47,913 bases of DNA from Clostridia bacterium (GTDB lineage Bacteria; Bacillota; Clostridia; Oscillospirales; Acutalibacteraceae): the NCBI GenBank assembly GCA_017465825.1, contig JAFTVI010000001.1, positions 1 to 47,913 of the forward strand, given 5' to 3'. The position numbers and the translations under genes are program-made. The notes under the pieces were generated by a model. That model was not told the origin of the DNA and made no database searches. It saw only the letters and a program-made list of their open reading frames with translations. Positions 32,787 to 41,272 of the stretch are shown here, one piece after another (the first letter of the stretch is position 1; every line of letters starts with the position of its first letter).

Positions 32787-34727
32787 CCAAATTGTTTTAT
32801 CATTAATATCCTTAACTGCTGATGCGATAAATTCATCAACTGAAATTGCGCCCTGATCTCCGAAGCCTCTCTTTCTTACGGAGAGAGTGCCTTCCTCAGC
32901 CTCTTTATCGCCAACAACGAGCATATAAGGAATTTTATCCATCTGTGCGGAGCGGATTTTGTAGCCTGTCTTTTCGCTTCTGTCGTCAATCGTTACTCTC
33001 ATACCCAGAGCCTCAAGCTTTGCCTTAACTTCATAGCAGTAGTCAAGATGTCTGTCTGCAATGGGAAGGAAACGGATCTGCTCGGGAGCGAGCCACAACG
33101 GGAATGCACCTGCGTACTTTTCAATAAGGAGTGCCAGTGTTCTCTCGTAGCAACCGATTGATGTTCTGTGGATGATGTAGGGATTTTTCTTTGTGCCGTC
33201 GCGGTCAACATATTCCATACCGAACTTTTCAGCAAGCATCTGGTCAATCTGGATCGTGATAAGTGTATCTTCCTTGCCGTATACGTTCTTGATCTGGATG
33301 TCAAGCTTGGGACCGTAGAAAGCCGCCTCGCCGATACCGATTTTGTAGTCAATACCAAGATCATCAAGGATAACCTTCATAATGCCCTGTGCCTCGTCCC
33401 ACTGCTCGGGTGTGCCGATGTACTTTTCTCTGTCATCGGGATCCCACTGTGAGAAGCGGTAGGAAACATCCTCGTAAAGACCGAGAGTTTTAAGCATATA
33501 TACGCAAAGGTCAAGACAGCGTTTGAACTCGTCAGCAAGCTGTTCGGGCATACACATAAGATGTCCTTCGGAAATTGTGAACTGACGGACACGGATAAGA
33601 CCGTGCATTTCACCCGATGCTTCGTTTCTGAAAAGTGTTGATGTTTCTGCCAATCTCATAGGCAGGTCGCGGTAGGAACGGGCTCTGTTGAGATATGCCT
33701 GATACTGGAAAGGACAGGTCATAGGACGAAGTGCAAAAACTTCATCGTCCTTTTCCTCGTCGCCTAAAACGAACATACCGTCTTTATAGTGATCCCAATG
33801 ACCTGAGATTTTGTAAAGGTCACTCTTTGCCATAAGGGGTGTTCTTGTACGCATCCAACCGCGTCTTGCCTCCTCGTCCTCAACAAAACGCTGAAGAATC
33901 TGCAGAATGAGCGTACCCTTGGGAAGAAGAACGGGAAGTCCCTGACCGATGCTGTCAACAGTTGTGAAAATCTCAAGCTCTCTGCCAAGCTTGTTGTGGT
34001 CGCGCTTTTTAGCCTCTTCCATTCTTACAAGATGCTCTTCAAGGTCAGCGGCTTTTGTGTAAGCTGTGCCGTAAACACGCTGAAGCATTTTCTTTGTGGA
34101 ATCACCTCTCCAGTATGCGCCTGTTGCACTTGTGAGCTTGAATGCCTTTACCCTTGATGTGTCGGGGATGTGAGGACCTGCGCAAAGCTCAACGAAATCA
34201 CCCTGCTTGAAGAATGAAATGTTTTCGCCCTTGCCTGCGTGCTCCTCGATAAGCTCAACCTTGTAGGGCTCGTTTTTCTCTTTCATCATAGCGAGCGCAT
34301 CTTCGGGGGACATTTCAAACCTTTCAAGCTGTAAGCCTTCCTTGACGATTTTCTTCATCTCTGCCTCGATTTTTTCGAGCACTTCGGGAGTGAAGGGTGT
34401 GTCCACGTCAAAATCGTAGTAGAATCCGCTGTCAATTGCAGGACCGATAGCAAGCTTTGCCTCGGGGAAAAGTCTTTTGACAGCCTGTGCAAGAATGTGC
34501 GATGCTGTGTGGCGGAATGCCTTTTTGCCGTCCTCGTCATCAAAAGTGAGGATTTCAAGAGCGCAGTCCTTGTCAAGAACAGTTCTTAAATCGCATACAA
34601 CACCGTCGATTCTGCAAACGCAGGCGGCTTTGTAAAGTCCCATACCCAGAGATTTTGCAACCTCCATAGCCGTAACGCCGCTGTCAAACTCCTTGACAAC
34701 GCCGTCTTTAAGGGAAACGTTAATCAT
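32784..34727 (-). CDS. thrS: Threonyl-tRNA synthetase
   Basis: A 647-residue class II synthetase that charges tRNA-Thr. Order of parts: TGS domain (1-60), editing domain with FRHTASHILAQAVKRLFP and the SATGAYWRGD block, catalytic core with FRNEASGEMHGLIRVRQF (motif 2), MTCPFQ zinc-site Cys, YGPKLDIQIKN, HRTSIGCYERTLALLIEKYAG (motif 3), and the anticodon-binding end. GGAGGT sets ATG 34727; the longer frame upstream runs through the T-box leader. Regulated by the T-box in front. The stop codon TAA is directly followed by repeat A3. Confidence 0.98.
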   Translation of the reverse strand: MINVSLKDGVVKEFDSGVTAMEVAKSLGMGLYKAACVCRIDGVVCDLRTVLDKDCALEILTFDDEDGKKAFRHTASHILAQAVKRLFPEAKLAIGPAIDSGFYYDFDVDTPFTPEVLEKIEAEMKKIVKEGLQLERFEMSPEDALAMMKEKNEPYKVELIEEHAGKGENISFFKQGDFVELCAGPHIPDTSRVKAFKLTSATGAYWRGDSTKKMLQRVYGTAYTKAADLEEHLVRMEEAKKRDHNKLGRELEIFTTVDSIGQGLPVLLPKGTLILQILQRFVEDEEARRGWMRTRTPLMAKSDLYKISGHWDHYKDGMFVLGDEEKDDEVFALRPMTCPFQYQAYLNRARSYRDLPMRLAETSTLFRNEASGEMHGLIRVRQFTISEGHLMCMPEQLADEFKRCLDLCVYMLKTLGLYEDVSYRFSQWDPDDREKYIGTPEQWDEAQGIMKVILDDLGIDYKIGIGEAAFYGPKLDIQIKNVYGKEDTLITIQIDQMLAEKFGMEYVDRDGTKKNPYIIHRTSIGCYERTLALLIEKYAGAFPLWLAPEQIRFLPIADRHLDYCYEVKAKLEALGMRVTIDDRSEKTGYKIRSAQMDKIPYMLVVGDKEAEEGTLSVRKRGFGDQGAISVDEFIASAVKDINDKTIW

Positions 34728-34740
34728 ATTTATTACCTCC

Positions 34741-35006
34741 GATAGAAAATTCAAAAATATAAAAGCTCCACCCCACGAAAATGGGATGAAGCATAAACTC
34801 CACGGTTCCACCCAAATTACGGAATAAATCCCGTCACTTGACAAGCCTTTAACGGTGCTTAACCGATTTTCCTTAACGCATAACGCTTTTCGGAAAACTC
34901 TCGGGAGCGGTAGCAGTTACCGTAGCCTTTATTCCGCTTTCACCAACTGCGGAACTCTCTGAAAAGACCTGCAGGTACGCCTTCTCCGTCAATGATTTGA
35001 ACGTAT
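34741..35006 (-). promoter_or_regulatory. T-box leader (tRNA-Thr sensing) of thrS
   Basis: The minus-strand leader contains the T-box GGGTGGAACCGTGG (34800-34814) and, after it, a terminator stem GCTTCATCCCA/GGGGTGGAGC followed by TTTTATATTTTTG (34753-34792). Upstream is Stem I with AGAGAGTTCCGCAG and the specifier region TGCTACCGCTC; ACC (34909-34911), a Thr codon, is the likely specifier. Uncharged tRNA-Thr would favour the antiterminator and thrS expression. Confidence 0.93.
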
Positions 35007-35012
35007 ATTTTT

Positions 35013-35040
35013 ATTATATTCCGTTTTGAGCAAAAGTCAA
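35013..35040 (-). promoter_or_regulatory. Promoter of the T-box-thrS transcript
   Basis: TTGACT (35035-35040), 16 bp, TATAAT (35013-35018), minus strand; transcription would begin near 35006. Confidence 0.83.
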
Positions 35041-35043
35041 GTA

Positions 35044-36573
35044 TTATTTTAAAAGTGTTGAAAACCAGATTCTGAACTGCTCAAAAAGATACTGCATAAG
35101 CATTGCAAGTGTTGTTAAGCTAGGGTTTGCCTTGAATTCATCAACGGGTGTTGTGATTTTTACTTCGCTGAAGGTCTGGTCTGCAACATTATTCTGCATA
35201 AACTGAGGATAGTCGGGGTTTGAATATACAGTCTGCTGTTCTTTGCTTGTGAACATCCAGTCGTACATCTCGCCGTGTCCGTCGTGAGTTGTGCTGTGAA
35301 GCATATCCTTGATAAACCAGGTGCTTTCGGGCAGAGCACAGGTTGATGCGTCAATGGCGTTGTCACCTGAGATGTGATTGTGTCCGTCGTTGACAGCCTG
35401 TGTGTAATCACTGCTGAATGCTGAATGATAATCAGCGCAGATTGCGCCTACTGAAGCGTATGTTGTGTCGACAGTGCCGTCACTTGTGTTCATATACGTG
35501 GGTACAAGAGGAGTTCTCTGCACATTGTAGCCTACAACGTTGTAAATTTTAACTGTCTTATAAGCTTCCTGCAGAATTTCTGTTGCCCTGTTCTGCACAT
35601 TGTAATGGTATGCGTCGATTTTTGCAACAAGACCTGCCTGTGCATCCTCATCAACGATCATAAATTCCTTTGCGCCCTCGTAATATTCGTCGGGAACAAA
35701 GCTCCATATACCGGGCATCGAGCCGAAAATGGGAATAAGCGCCTCGTCAAAAATCTTATCCTTGAAAAGAGGGATAATTTCATCAACCACAGAGATAGCA
35801 AGCTCCCACACGCCAAGCTCCTCAAGAGCGTTAACAAGCACTATGAGAATGCCCTGAATGAAATCGTTTTCAAGATTGGGGATAGCGTCAAGAGCGTAGT
35901 TGATAAGCGCATTCTTGTCGATAACAAGATTGCCGTTGAAAAGGTCGCCTGCAACGGCAGTACCTTGAATGGGACAGCACTGGAAGATAATAGTTTCAAC
36001 ATCCTGAGTGCCGTAGCGCTCAAGATAAGCCATTGTAACAACGCCGCCCATACTTGATGCGCGGAGCTGAACCTGCTCGTGACCGGTAAGCTCCTTTATC
36101 TGCTCAATGCATTCGTTAAGTCTGTCCGCGTGCTCATAGGGGTCAAGACGGAAGTCGTAATTGAAATAAAAGCTTTCGTCTATGCCGTGCTTGCCGTCCT
36201 CGGGAACATTATAAACGGCGTAAACATTCTCTTTTGAATCGCCGTTGCCGTCAAGCTCAAGGTCACCGAATGCGGTGTAAACAAAGTCGATAAGAGCATC
36301 GCCGAATGCATCGTAATCACCCTTGGCAAGGTCACCTACAGCGGGAGCAAGAGCCGAAACTGCCTCGCTGATAAGAGCGTTTGTGTCGGGCCGGAAAAGC
36401 ACTCTTTCATTCTCTGTGCCGTAGTCAGCGTAAACAGATGCACTGCCCAGAGCCGCAACATAAATTATGGGATTCAGACCGCAATCGCATTTATCATCGG
36501 CGGCATAAGCAGCAGGAGCCGCAACACCGAGTAAAAGACAGATTGTAAGTAAAACGGATAATAATTTTTTCAT
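35044..36573 (-). CDS. Secreted alpha/beta hydrolase, lipase/LCAT-like
   Basis: A 509-residue exported protein. Signal peptide about 1-24 (AAPAAYA), then KCDCGLNPIIYVAALGSAS, the strand and oxyanion region common in lipases. YFNYDFRLDPYEHADRLNECI resembles the segment before the nucleophile in LCAT/lipase proteins. The nucleophile elbow is RASSMGGVVTMAY with Ser174; the first Gly of GxSxG is Ala. The His may lie in STTHDGHGEMYDW near the C-terminus. It probably cleaves esters or lipids outside the cell; substrate unknown. AAGGAGT and a good promoter set ATG 36573. The gene ends only about 4 nt from the thrS -35 box. Confidence 0.75.
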   Translation of the reverse strand: MKKLLSVLLTICLLLGVAAPAAYAADDKCDCGLNPIIYVAALGSASVYADYGTENERVLFRPDTNALISEAVSALAPAVGDLAKGDYDAFGDALIDFVYTAFGDLELDGNGDSKENVYAVYNVPEDGKHGIDESFYFNYDFRLDPYEHADRLNECIEQIKELTGHEQVQLRASSMGGVVTMAYLERYGTQDVETIIFQCCPIQGTAVAGDLFNGNLVIDKNALINYALDAIPNLENDFIQGILIVLVNALEELGVWELAISVVDEIIPLFKDKIFDEALIPIFGSMPGIWSFVPDEYYEGAKEFMIVDEDAQAGLVAKIDAYHYNVQNRATEILQEAYKTVKIYNVVGYNVQRTPLVPTYMNTSDGTVDTTYASVGAICADYHSAFSSDYTQAVNDGHNHISGDNAIDASTCALPESTWFIKDMLHSTTHDGHGEMYDWMFTSKEQQTVYSNPDYPQFMQNNVADQTFSEVKITTPVDEFKANPSLTTLAMLMQYLFEQFRIWFSTLLK

Positions 36574-36604
36574 ACAGTCCACTCCTTGTATTGGATATAT
36601 ATAA

Positions 36605-36633
36605 AGTATAGCAGTAAAAATATGGAATATCAA
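36605..36633 (-). promoter_or_regulatory. Promoter of the secreted hydrolase
   Basis: TTGATA (36628-36633), 17 bp, TATACT (36605-36610), minus strand. Confidence 0.75.
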
Positions 36634-36648
36634 GTGGAAATATGAATT

Positions 36649-36872
36649 AACAATAATTCAGAGTTTTATTCCGTAGGGCGCGACGCCCTCGTCGTGCCGA
36701 AGGCGACGTAAGGAGTAAAAAAACTGAAATCACAGCAAAATCGCCATTTCTCATACTCCCTCAGTCTGCTTCGCAGCCAGCTCCCTCAAAGAGGAAGCCT
36801 TATGCTATAGTTGTTAATTTTGTGCTGATATAGCGGAGCGACGAGGGCGTCGCTCCCTACAGCATACTGAAT
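36649..36872. repeat. MITE-like element (copy A4, decayed or composite)
   Basis: Begins AACAATAATTCAGAG and CGTAGGGCGCGACGCCCTCG; near the other end is the complementary GAGCGACGAGGGCGTCGCTC followed by CCTAC. In the centre is a different repeat, CTCCCTCAGTCTGCTTCGCA and AGCTCCCTCAAAGAGGAAGC, a word I recall from many gut Firmicutes genomes. This suggests one repeat inserted into another. No gene. Confidence 0.7.
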
Positions 36873-36889
36873 CATATTTTAATCAATAA

Positions 36890-37417
36890 TCAAACAATAC
36901 TGTACTTTTTGGCATAGTCGCACACGATATCTGCAAATCGTCTGTGTCTGAAATGTCTTTTTACATCCGTAACATCAACATACATTCCTGCGGCGAGGTT
37001 CTGTATTACCGCCTCTGCAACAAAGGCTTCAAATGCATAATCATCGTCAAAAGCTGATTGAATATCCGTGTTCATACTTTCGTTTATGCCCTGAATCGCC
37101 GAGAGATATATTATATTTTCCTTACCCAGCAGCTCCCCTGTACGTTTAAGGCAGTTCAGACCTTCAATCATATTTTCAACTTTAATTGTACCTTTATACG
37201 CCACGCGGTGTACACACAGAATGTTGTCAACGGTTGTTTCAAGAATATCCGCAAGGGCAGGAAGAATTCCCACGTCGGGCAGAGTTTCACCCCGTTCCCA
37301 CTTGCTCACCGCCTGAAATGAAACATTCAGCCGCTCCCCTAACTCGGACTGTGTCAATTCTTTAGCATTTCTCAGAAGTGCAATCTGCTTGCCTACCAAT
37401 TTATTATCAATACTCAT
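36890..37417 (-). CDS. XRE-family transcriptional regulator
   Basis: A 175-residue protein with an N-terminal Cro/CI-type helix-turn-helix (about 8-65): GKQIALLRNAKELTQSELGERL, NVSFQAVSKWERGETLPD. The C-terminal about 100 residues are helical and unassigned (ENMIEGLNCLKRTGELLG... and a basic RHFRHRRFAD near the end). AGGAGGT precedes the ATG. It lies between the rnf terminator and a repeat element, in the same direction as rnf but beyond its terminator, so a link to rnf is not shown. Confidence 0.88.
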   Translation of the reverse strand: MSIDNKLVGKQIALLRNAKELTQSELGERLNVSFQAVSKWERGETLPDVGILPALADILETTVDNILCVHRVAYKGTIKVENMIEGLNCLKRTGELLGKENIIYLSAIQGINESMNTDIQSAFDDDYAFEAFVAEAVIQNLAAGMYVDVTDVKRHFRHRRFADIVCDYAKKYSIV

Positions 37418-37482
37418 ATCAATACCTCCTGAGATTATTATAATTCACACATAACGGGTAATCAATAACCCGACAGTTTAAT

Positions 37483-37510
37483 AAAAAGGACTGTCGTTTT
37501 TTGACAGTCC
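37483..37510 (-). terminator. Intrinsic terminator of the rnf operon
   Basis: Minus strand stem GGACTGTC/GACAGTCC, loop AAAAAAC, then CTTTTTATT-like T run, right after the rnfB stop. Confidence 0.92.
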
Positions 37511-37517
37511 GATTTTA

Positions 37518-38321
37518 TTATTTAAGCGTAAGTATATCAATACATTTTACGGGGCAGGCTTCTTCACAATTACCGCAACCGGTACATTTATCAACGTCAA
37601 CGTGAGCATTGAACTGCACAACCGTTATTGCCTCGGCTTCGCACACCTTTGCACACTTCATACAGCCGATACAAGCCGCCTTGCACTCTTTTCGGGCAAG
37701 CACGCCCTTGTCCTTATTCTTACAAAGCACCGCCGCTCTTGATTTATGAAGAGGCATAAGCTCGATAAGTCCCTTGGGACAGGCTGAAATACACATCTTA
37801 CAGGCTTTGCAAAGCTCAGGATTGATTCTTGCAACACCGTCGCAGATGTGAATTGCATTGTAGGGGCATTTTTTCACGCAGTCACCAAGACCAAGACAGC
37901 CGTAAACGCAATCCTTAGGACCGCCAAAAAGCTGTGATGCCATTTTACAGCTTTCAACACCGCTGTATTCCATTTTTGTGCTTGCGTTTGCCGAATGTCC
38001 CTGACAGAGCACGACAGCCGCCATAGGTGCTATCTCACCCGCCGCAATACCTAAATATTCAGCAATCTGTTTTGAAACTTCACTTCCGCCGGGATTACAC
38101 AGCGCAGTATTAGTTGTTTCACCGCTTGAAAGAGATGCGGCATAGCCTGCACAGCCTGAAAATCCGCAAGCTCCGCAGTTTGCACCGGGAAGCATTTCCG
38201 TAATAGCTTCGGCTTTTTCGTCCACAGGTACGGCAAACACGATTGATGCAATCGCGAGAGCAATACCGCAAACGAGTCCTATAACGCCGACAATGAGGAC
38301 TGCAAATAAAATACTGTTCAT
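37518..38321 (-). CDS. rnfB: Rnf complex subunit RnfB (ferredoxin-like)
   Basis: A 267-residue subunit that accepts electrons from ferredoxin. One N-terminal membrane helix (3-27) anchors it. The Fe-S cluster of the CGACGFSGC type follows (about residue 46 on), then several 4Fe-4S ferredoxin motifs: CVYGCLGLGDCVKKCP, CKACKMCISACPKG, CIGCMKCAKVCEAE and CTGCGNCEEACPVKC. AAGGAGG precedes the ATG. Last gene of the rnfCDGEAB run. Confidence 0.96.
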   Translation of the reverse strand: MNSILFAVLIVGVIGLVCGIALAIASIVFAVPVDEKAEAITEMLPGANCGACGFSGCAGYAASLSSGETTNTALCNPGGSEVSKQIAEYLGIAAGEIAPMAAVVLCQGHSANASTKMEYSGVESCKMASQLFGGPKDCVYGCLGLGDCVKKCPYNAIHICDGVARINPELCKACKMCISACPKGLIELMPLHKSRAAVLCKNKDKGVLARKECKAACIGCMKCAKVCEAEAITVVQFNAHVDVDKCTGCGNCEEACPVKCIDILTLK

Positions 38322-38333
38322 ATTCCGTCCTCC

Positions 38334-38924
38334 TTACATAAGTCCCATACCCTCAACGATACCTGCAAAGCCGAGGAACGAGAGGGAAACGAGAGATGCG
38401 GCAATAAGAGTGATGGGAAGTCCCTGTAAAAATTCGGGAACGTCGCAGTCCTCCATTTTCTTTCTTACGCCTGCGAAAAGCACCATTGCAAGCATAAAGC
38501 CGAGACCTGCGCCCAATGAATTCACCATTGACTGCCAGAATGTGTAGCCGTTGTCAACGTTGAGGATTACAACGCCGAGAACAGCGCAGTTTGTAGTGAT
38601 AAGGGGAAGATAAATTCCCAACGCATTGTACAGAGGGGGCATAAACTTTTTGAGAATGAACTCAACCAGCTGTACGAGCGCCGCTATAACAAGAATGAAT
38701 ACAACAGTCTGCAGATATTCAAGGTCATTCTGCATAAGCAGGTTATTTATGGGATATGTTACAGCTGTTGACATAAGCATAACAACGATAACCGCCGCAC
38801 TCATACCCACTGCAGTATTCAGCTTTTTGGAAACGCCTAAAAACGAGCAGATTCCGTAGAATTTTGAAAGAACGAAGTTGTTCGTAAGAAGTCCCATTAC
38901 AAGGAGCGCAATCATATATTTCAT
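38334..38924 (-). CDS. rnfA: Rnf complex subunit RnfA
   Basis: A 196-residue membrane subunit with six helices, one of the two related core proteins (with RnfE) that hold an iron-sulfur cluster and form the ion path. Conserved parts: NNFVLSKFYGICSFLGVSKK (Cys in the membrane pair), PLITTNCAVLGVVILNV and the LPITLIAASLVSLSFLGFAGIV end. Its ATG overlaps the rnfE stop (ATGA). Confidence 0.96.
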   Translation of the reverse strand: MKYMIALLVMGLLTNNFVLSKFYGICSFLGVSKKLNTAVGMSAAVIVVMLMSTAVTYPINNLLMQNDLEYLQTVVFILVIAALVQLVEFILKKFMPPLYNALGIYLPLITTNCAVLGVVILNVDNGYTFWQSMVNSLGAGLGFMLAMVLFAGVRKKMEDCDVPEFLQGLPITLIAASLVSLSFLGFAGIVEGMGLM

Positions 38925-39706
38925 ACTGCCGCCTCCTTTGCTGAACCGTCACAGCCGTCCTTGCCCTCAAGCGCAATAGTGCAGGAATGAGCCATAGGAC
39001 AGTGTGCACAGCCCGTAAGCTCCGCCTTGGGTTTGCCTCTGCCTGCGGCAAGCTTGTTTGCAACAGCCATAAGTATGCCGTAAACAAAGAATCCGCCTGC
39101 GGGAAGAATGAAGAACGTAATGGAAGAAAGACCGATCTTATCAAGTCCCGATGTAAAATCAAAGCCGTTCCAGCCGCCTAAAACATTGTCGCCGAAAAGC
39201 ACAAGAAGATCCTGAATACCTGCGAGGAACGTGCCTGCGCCGAGTATTTCACGGACAGTACCCATAAGGCACAGAGCCGCAGTAAAGCCGACGCCCATAC
39301 CCAAACCGTCAACAGCGGAATAGAGAACGGGGTTCTTGCTTGCGAACGCCTCAGCTCTGCCGAGAATGATACAGTTAACAACTATAAGAGGCAGAAATGC
39401 GCCGAGAGCCGTATCCAGAGCGGGAACAAACGCCTTTACGAGCATCTGCACAACCGTAACGAATGCCGCGATAACTACTATGTATGCAGGGATTCTTACC
39501 TTTGAGGGGATAATCTTACGAAGAGCTGAAATTGCAATATTTGAGCACACAAGAACAATTGTAGCCGCTACACCCATACCGATTGCATTGGTTACGGAGG
39601 TTGTAACCGCAAGAGTGGGACAAGTACCGAGAACAAGCCTTAAAACGGGGTTCTCTTTAATAAGACCTTTGGTAAATTCCTTACCGAGCGATTTTTTCTC
39701 AGCCAT
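38921..39706 (-). CDS. rnfE: Rnf complex subunit RnfE
   Basis: A 261-residue membrane subunit homologous to RnfA. It starts EFTKGLIKENPVLRLVLGTCPTLAVTTS and has PLIVVNCIILGRAEAFASKN, both diagnostic. The C-terminus is longer than usual and carries a Cys-rich tail (GCAHCPMAHSCTIALEGKDGC) that could bind a metal. GGAGGA sets ATG 39706, inside the end of rnfG (8-nt overlap). Confidence 0.95.
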   Translation of the reverse strand: MAEKKSLGKEFTKGLIKENPVLRLVLGTCPTLAVTTSVTNAIGMGVAATIVLVCSNIAISALRKIIPSKVRIPAYIVVIAAFVTVVQMLVKAFVPALDTALGAFLPLIVVNCIILGRAEAFASKNPVLYSAVDGLGMGVGFTAALCLMGTVREILGAGTFLAGIQDLLVLFGDNVLGGWNGFDFTSGLDKIGLSSITFFILPAGGFFVYGILMAVANKLAAGRGKPKAELTGCAHCPMAHSCTIALEGKDGCDGSAKEAAV

Positions 39707-40289
39707 TTGCGTTTCCTCCCTCCGCAAGATTTGTATTAAAGTATTCAGTTGACGCATTTACGGCTTTTGTAACAGCTTTTGATGTGATTGTTGCGCTTGT
39801 GACAGCCTGAATTTCGCTGTCTGCTGAAGCCGCATTTTTAACTACGGTCAGCTCACCCGTTTTGCCCGTAAACCGGTCAAGAAAGCTGTCTTTTTTTACA
39901 TTCTGACCAAGACCGGGGGTTTCGTCGTCTGCGGCAACGATAGTTACCTTATTAACACTGCCGTCTGTGTTAACACCAATCATCACCTGTACTTCTCCGC
40001 CGTAGCCTGTTACGACGGATGTGAATGCATAGCCGATAATGTTACCGTCTGCATCAAGCGCAGGAGAATATTCAAGAAAATCAGTTGCAGTAACGCCGTC
40101 ACCGAAGGATACTGCATCAGGCATAACAGTCTGCATAGCATCTGCTTTCGTCTGAGCATTTATGGCAGCAATCTTATCTTTTGTGAGCATATTTGTGCCT
40201 GCAAGCAGTGCAGATGCAACCACACAGATAACAAGCAGCACCACAGTAGGTATCAATATCTCTTTAGGAGAAAATCTGCTTTTACTCAT
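39699..40289 (-). CDS. rnfG: Rnf complex subunit RnfG, covalent FMN carrier
   Basis: A 196-residue extracytoplasmic subunit with one N-terminal helix (about 12-31). Its FMN-binding domain has the attachment motif AVTSATITSKAVTKAV near the C-terminus; the FMN would be linked through phosphoester to a Thr here. ApbE, encoded at the head of the operon, performs this. The ATG overlaps the rnfD stop. Confidence 0.94.
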   Translation of the reverse strand: MSKSRFSPKEILIPTVVLLVICVVASALLAGTNMLTKDKIAAINAQTKADAMQTVMPDAVSFGDGVTATDFLEYSPALDADGNIIGYAFTSVVTGYGGEVQVMIGVNTDGSVNKVTIVAADDETPGLGQNVKKDSFLDRFTGKTGELTVVKNAASADSEIQAVTSATITSKAVTKAVNASTEYFNTNLAEGGNANG

Positions 40290-41272
40290 ACAGCTTTTTC
40301 CTCCTTTGTTTTCTTTTCCTTAACCGTACCGAAAGGCTTGGGTCTTGTGAGTGTTTCGATATGCGGCACAAGGATATTCATAAGGATAATTGCATATGAA
40401 ACGCCCTCGGGCAGATTTGCAAAAAGTCTTATCACACAGGTGACGAGTCCGCAACCGACACCGAAAACAACCTTACCCCAATTTGTAATGGGACTTGTTG
40501 CATAGTCCGTTGCCATAAAGAATGCACCGAGCATAAGACCGCCGCTCAGGAGCTGATATGCCATATATGTAAAGTCGCCTTTGCCTGCAATAAGCATAAT
40601 CACGGCAACAGTACCGACAAAGCAGAGGGGGATTATGGGCTTTATAACTCTTTTTACAATAAGATAAAGTCCGCCGATAAGAATTGCAACTGTGCTCACC
40701 TCACCAAGACTTCCGCCGCGCAGACCTAAGAACATATGCCACAGTGAGGGCAGATCTGAGGACACTTCACCTGCAAAATCCTTTAATACTGCAAGCGGAG
40801 TTGCCGTTGATACAGCGTCCACGCCGTTCAGCCAGGACATAGGTTCAGTCCAGCTTGTCATAGCAGATGAGAATGAAACGAGCATTACGATTCTGCCGCC
40901 GATGGCAGGGTTTACAAAGTTTTTGCCGATACCGCCGAAGAACTGCTTTACAACGACTATTGCAAAGAAACAGCCTACAACGCACATCCAAAGCGGAATT
41001 GAAACGGGCATATTGAACGCAAGGAGCATACCTGTTACAACAGCGCTAAGGTCGCCTATTGTGTTGTCACGCTTCATTATTTTTCTTGCAAGGTATTCAA
41101 ACAGCACACAGCAGGCAACGCAGACAGCCGTTATAAGCAGGCTTCTGAAGCCGAAAATCACTACCGAGCAGATAAGTGAGGGCACAAGAGCAATAATGAC
41201 ATCAAGCATTATGCCTGTAACCGTTTCATTGGAGCGTGCGTGGGGAGATGCACTTACTATAAGCTTTTTCAT
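40286..41272 (-). CDS. rnfD: Rnf complex subunit RnfD, FMN-bearing membrane protein
   Basis: A 328-residue integral membrane subunit. About ten helices are seen. The covalent FMN site is in the loop NGVDAVSTATPLAVLK (STATP-type motif, Thr attachment). GGIGKNFVNPAIGGRI and FFMATDYATSPITNWGK are conserved. Its ATG overlaps the rnfC stop in a TAATG junction. Confidence 0.96.
   Translation of the reverse strand: MKKLIVSASPHARSNETVTGIMLDVIIALVPSLICSVVIFGFRSLLITAVCVACCVLFEYLARKIMKRDNTIGDLSAVVTGMLLAFNMPVSIPLWMCVVGCFFAIVVVKQFFGGIGKNFVNPAIGGRIVMLVSFSSAMTSWTEPMSWLNGVDAVSTATPLAVLKDFAGEVSSDLPSLWHMFLGLRGGSLGEVSTVAILIGGLYLIVKRVIKPIIPLCFVGTVAVIMLIAGKGDFTYMAYQLLSGGLMLGAFFMATDYATSPITNWGKVVFGVGCGLVTCVIRLFANLPEGVSYAIILMNILVPHIETLTRPKPFGTVKEKKTKEEKAV

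Noticed and set aside
34728-34844. N-terminal extension of threonyl-tRNA synthetase
   Set aside because: It is encoded by the T-box terminator region; the TGS domain starts right after ATG 34727.
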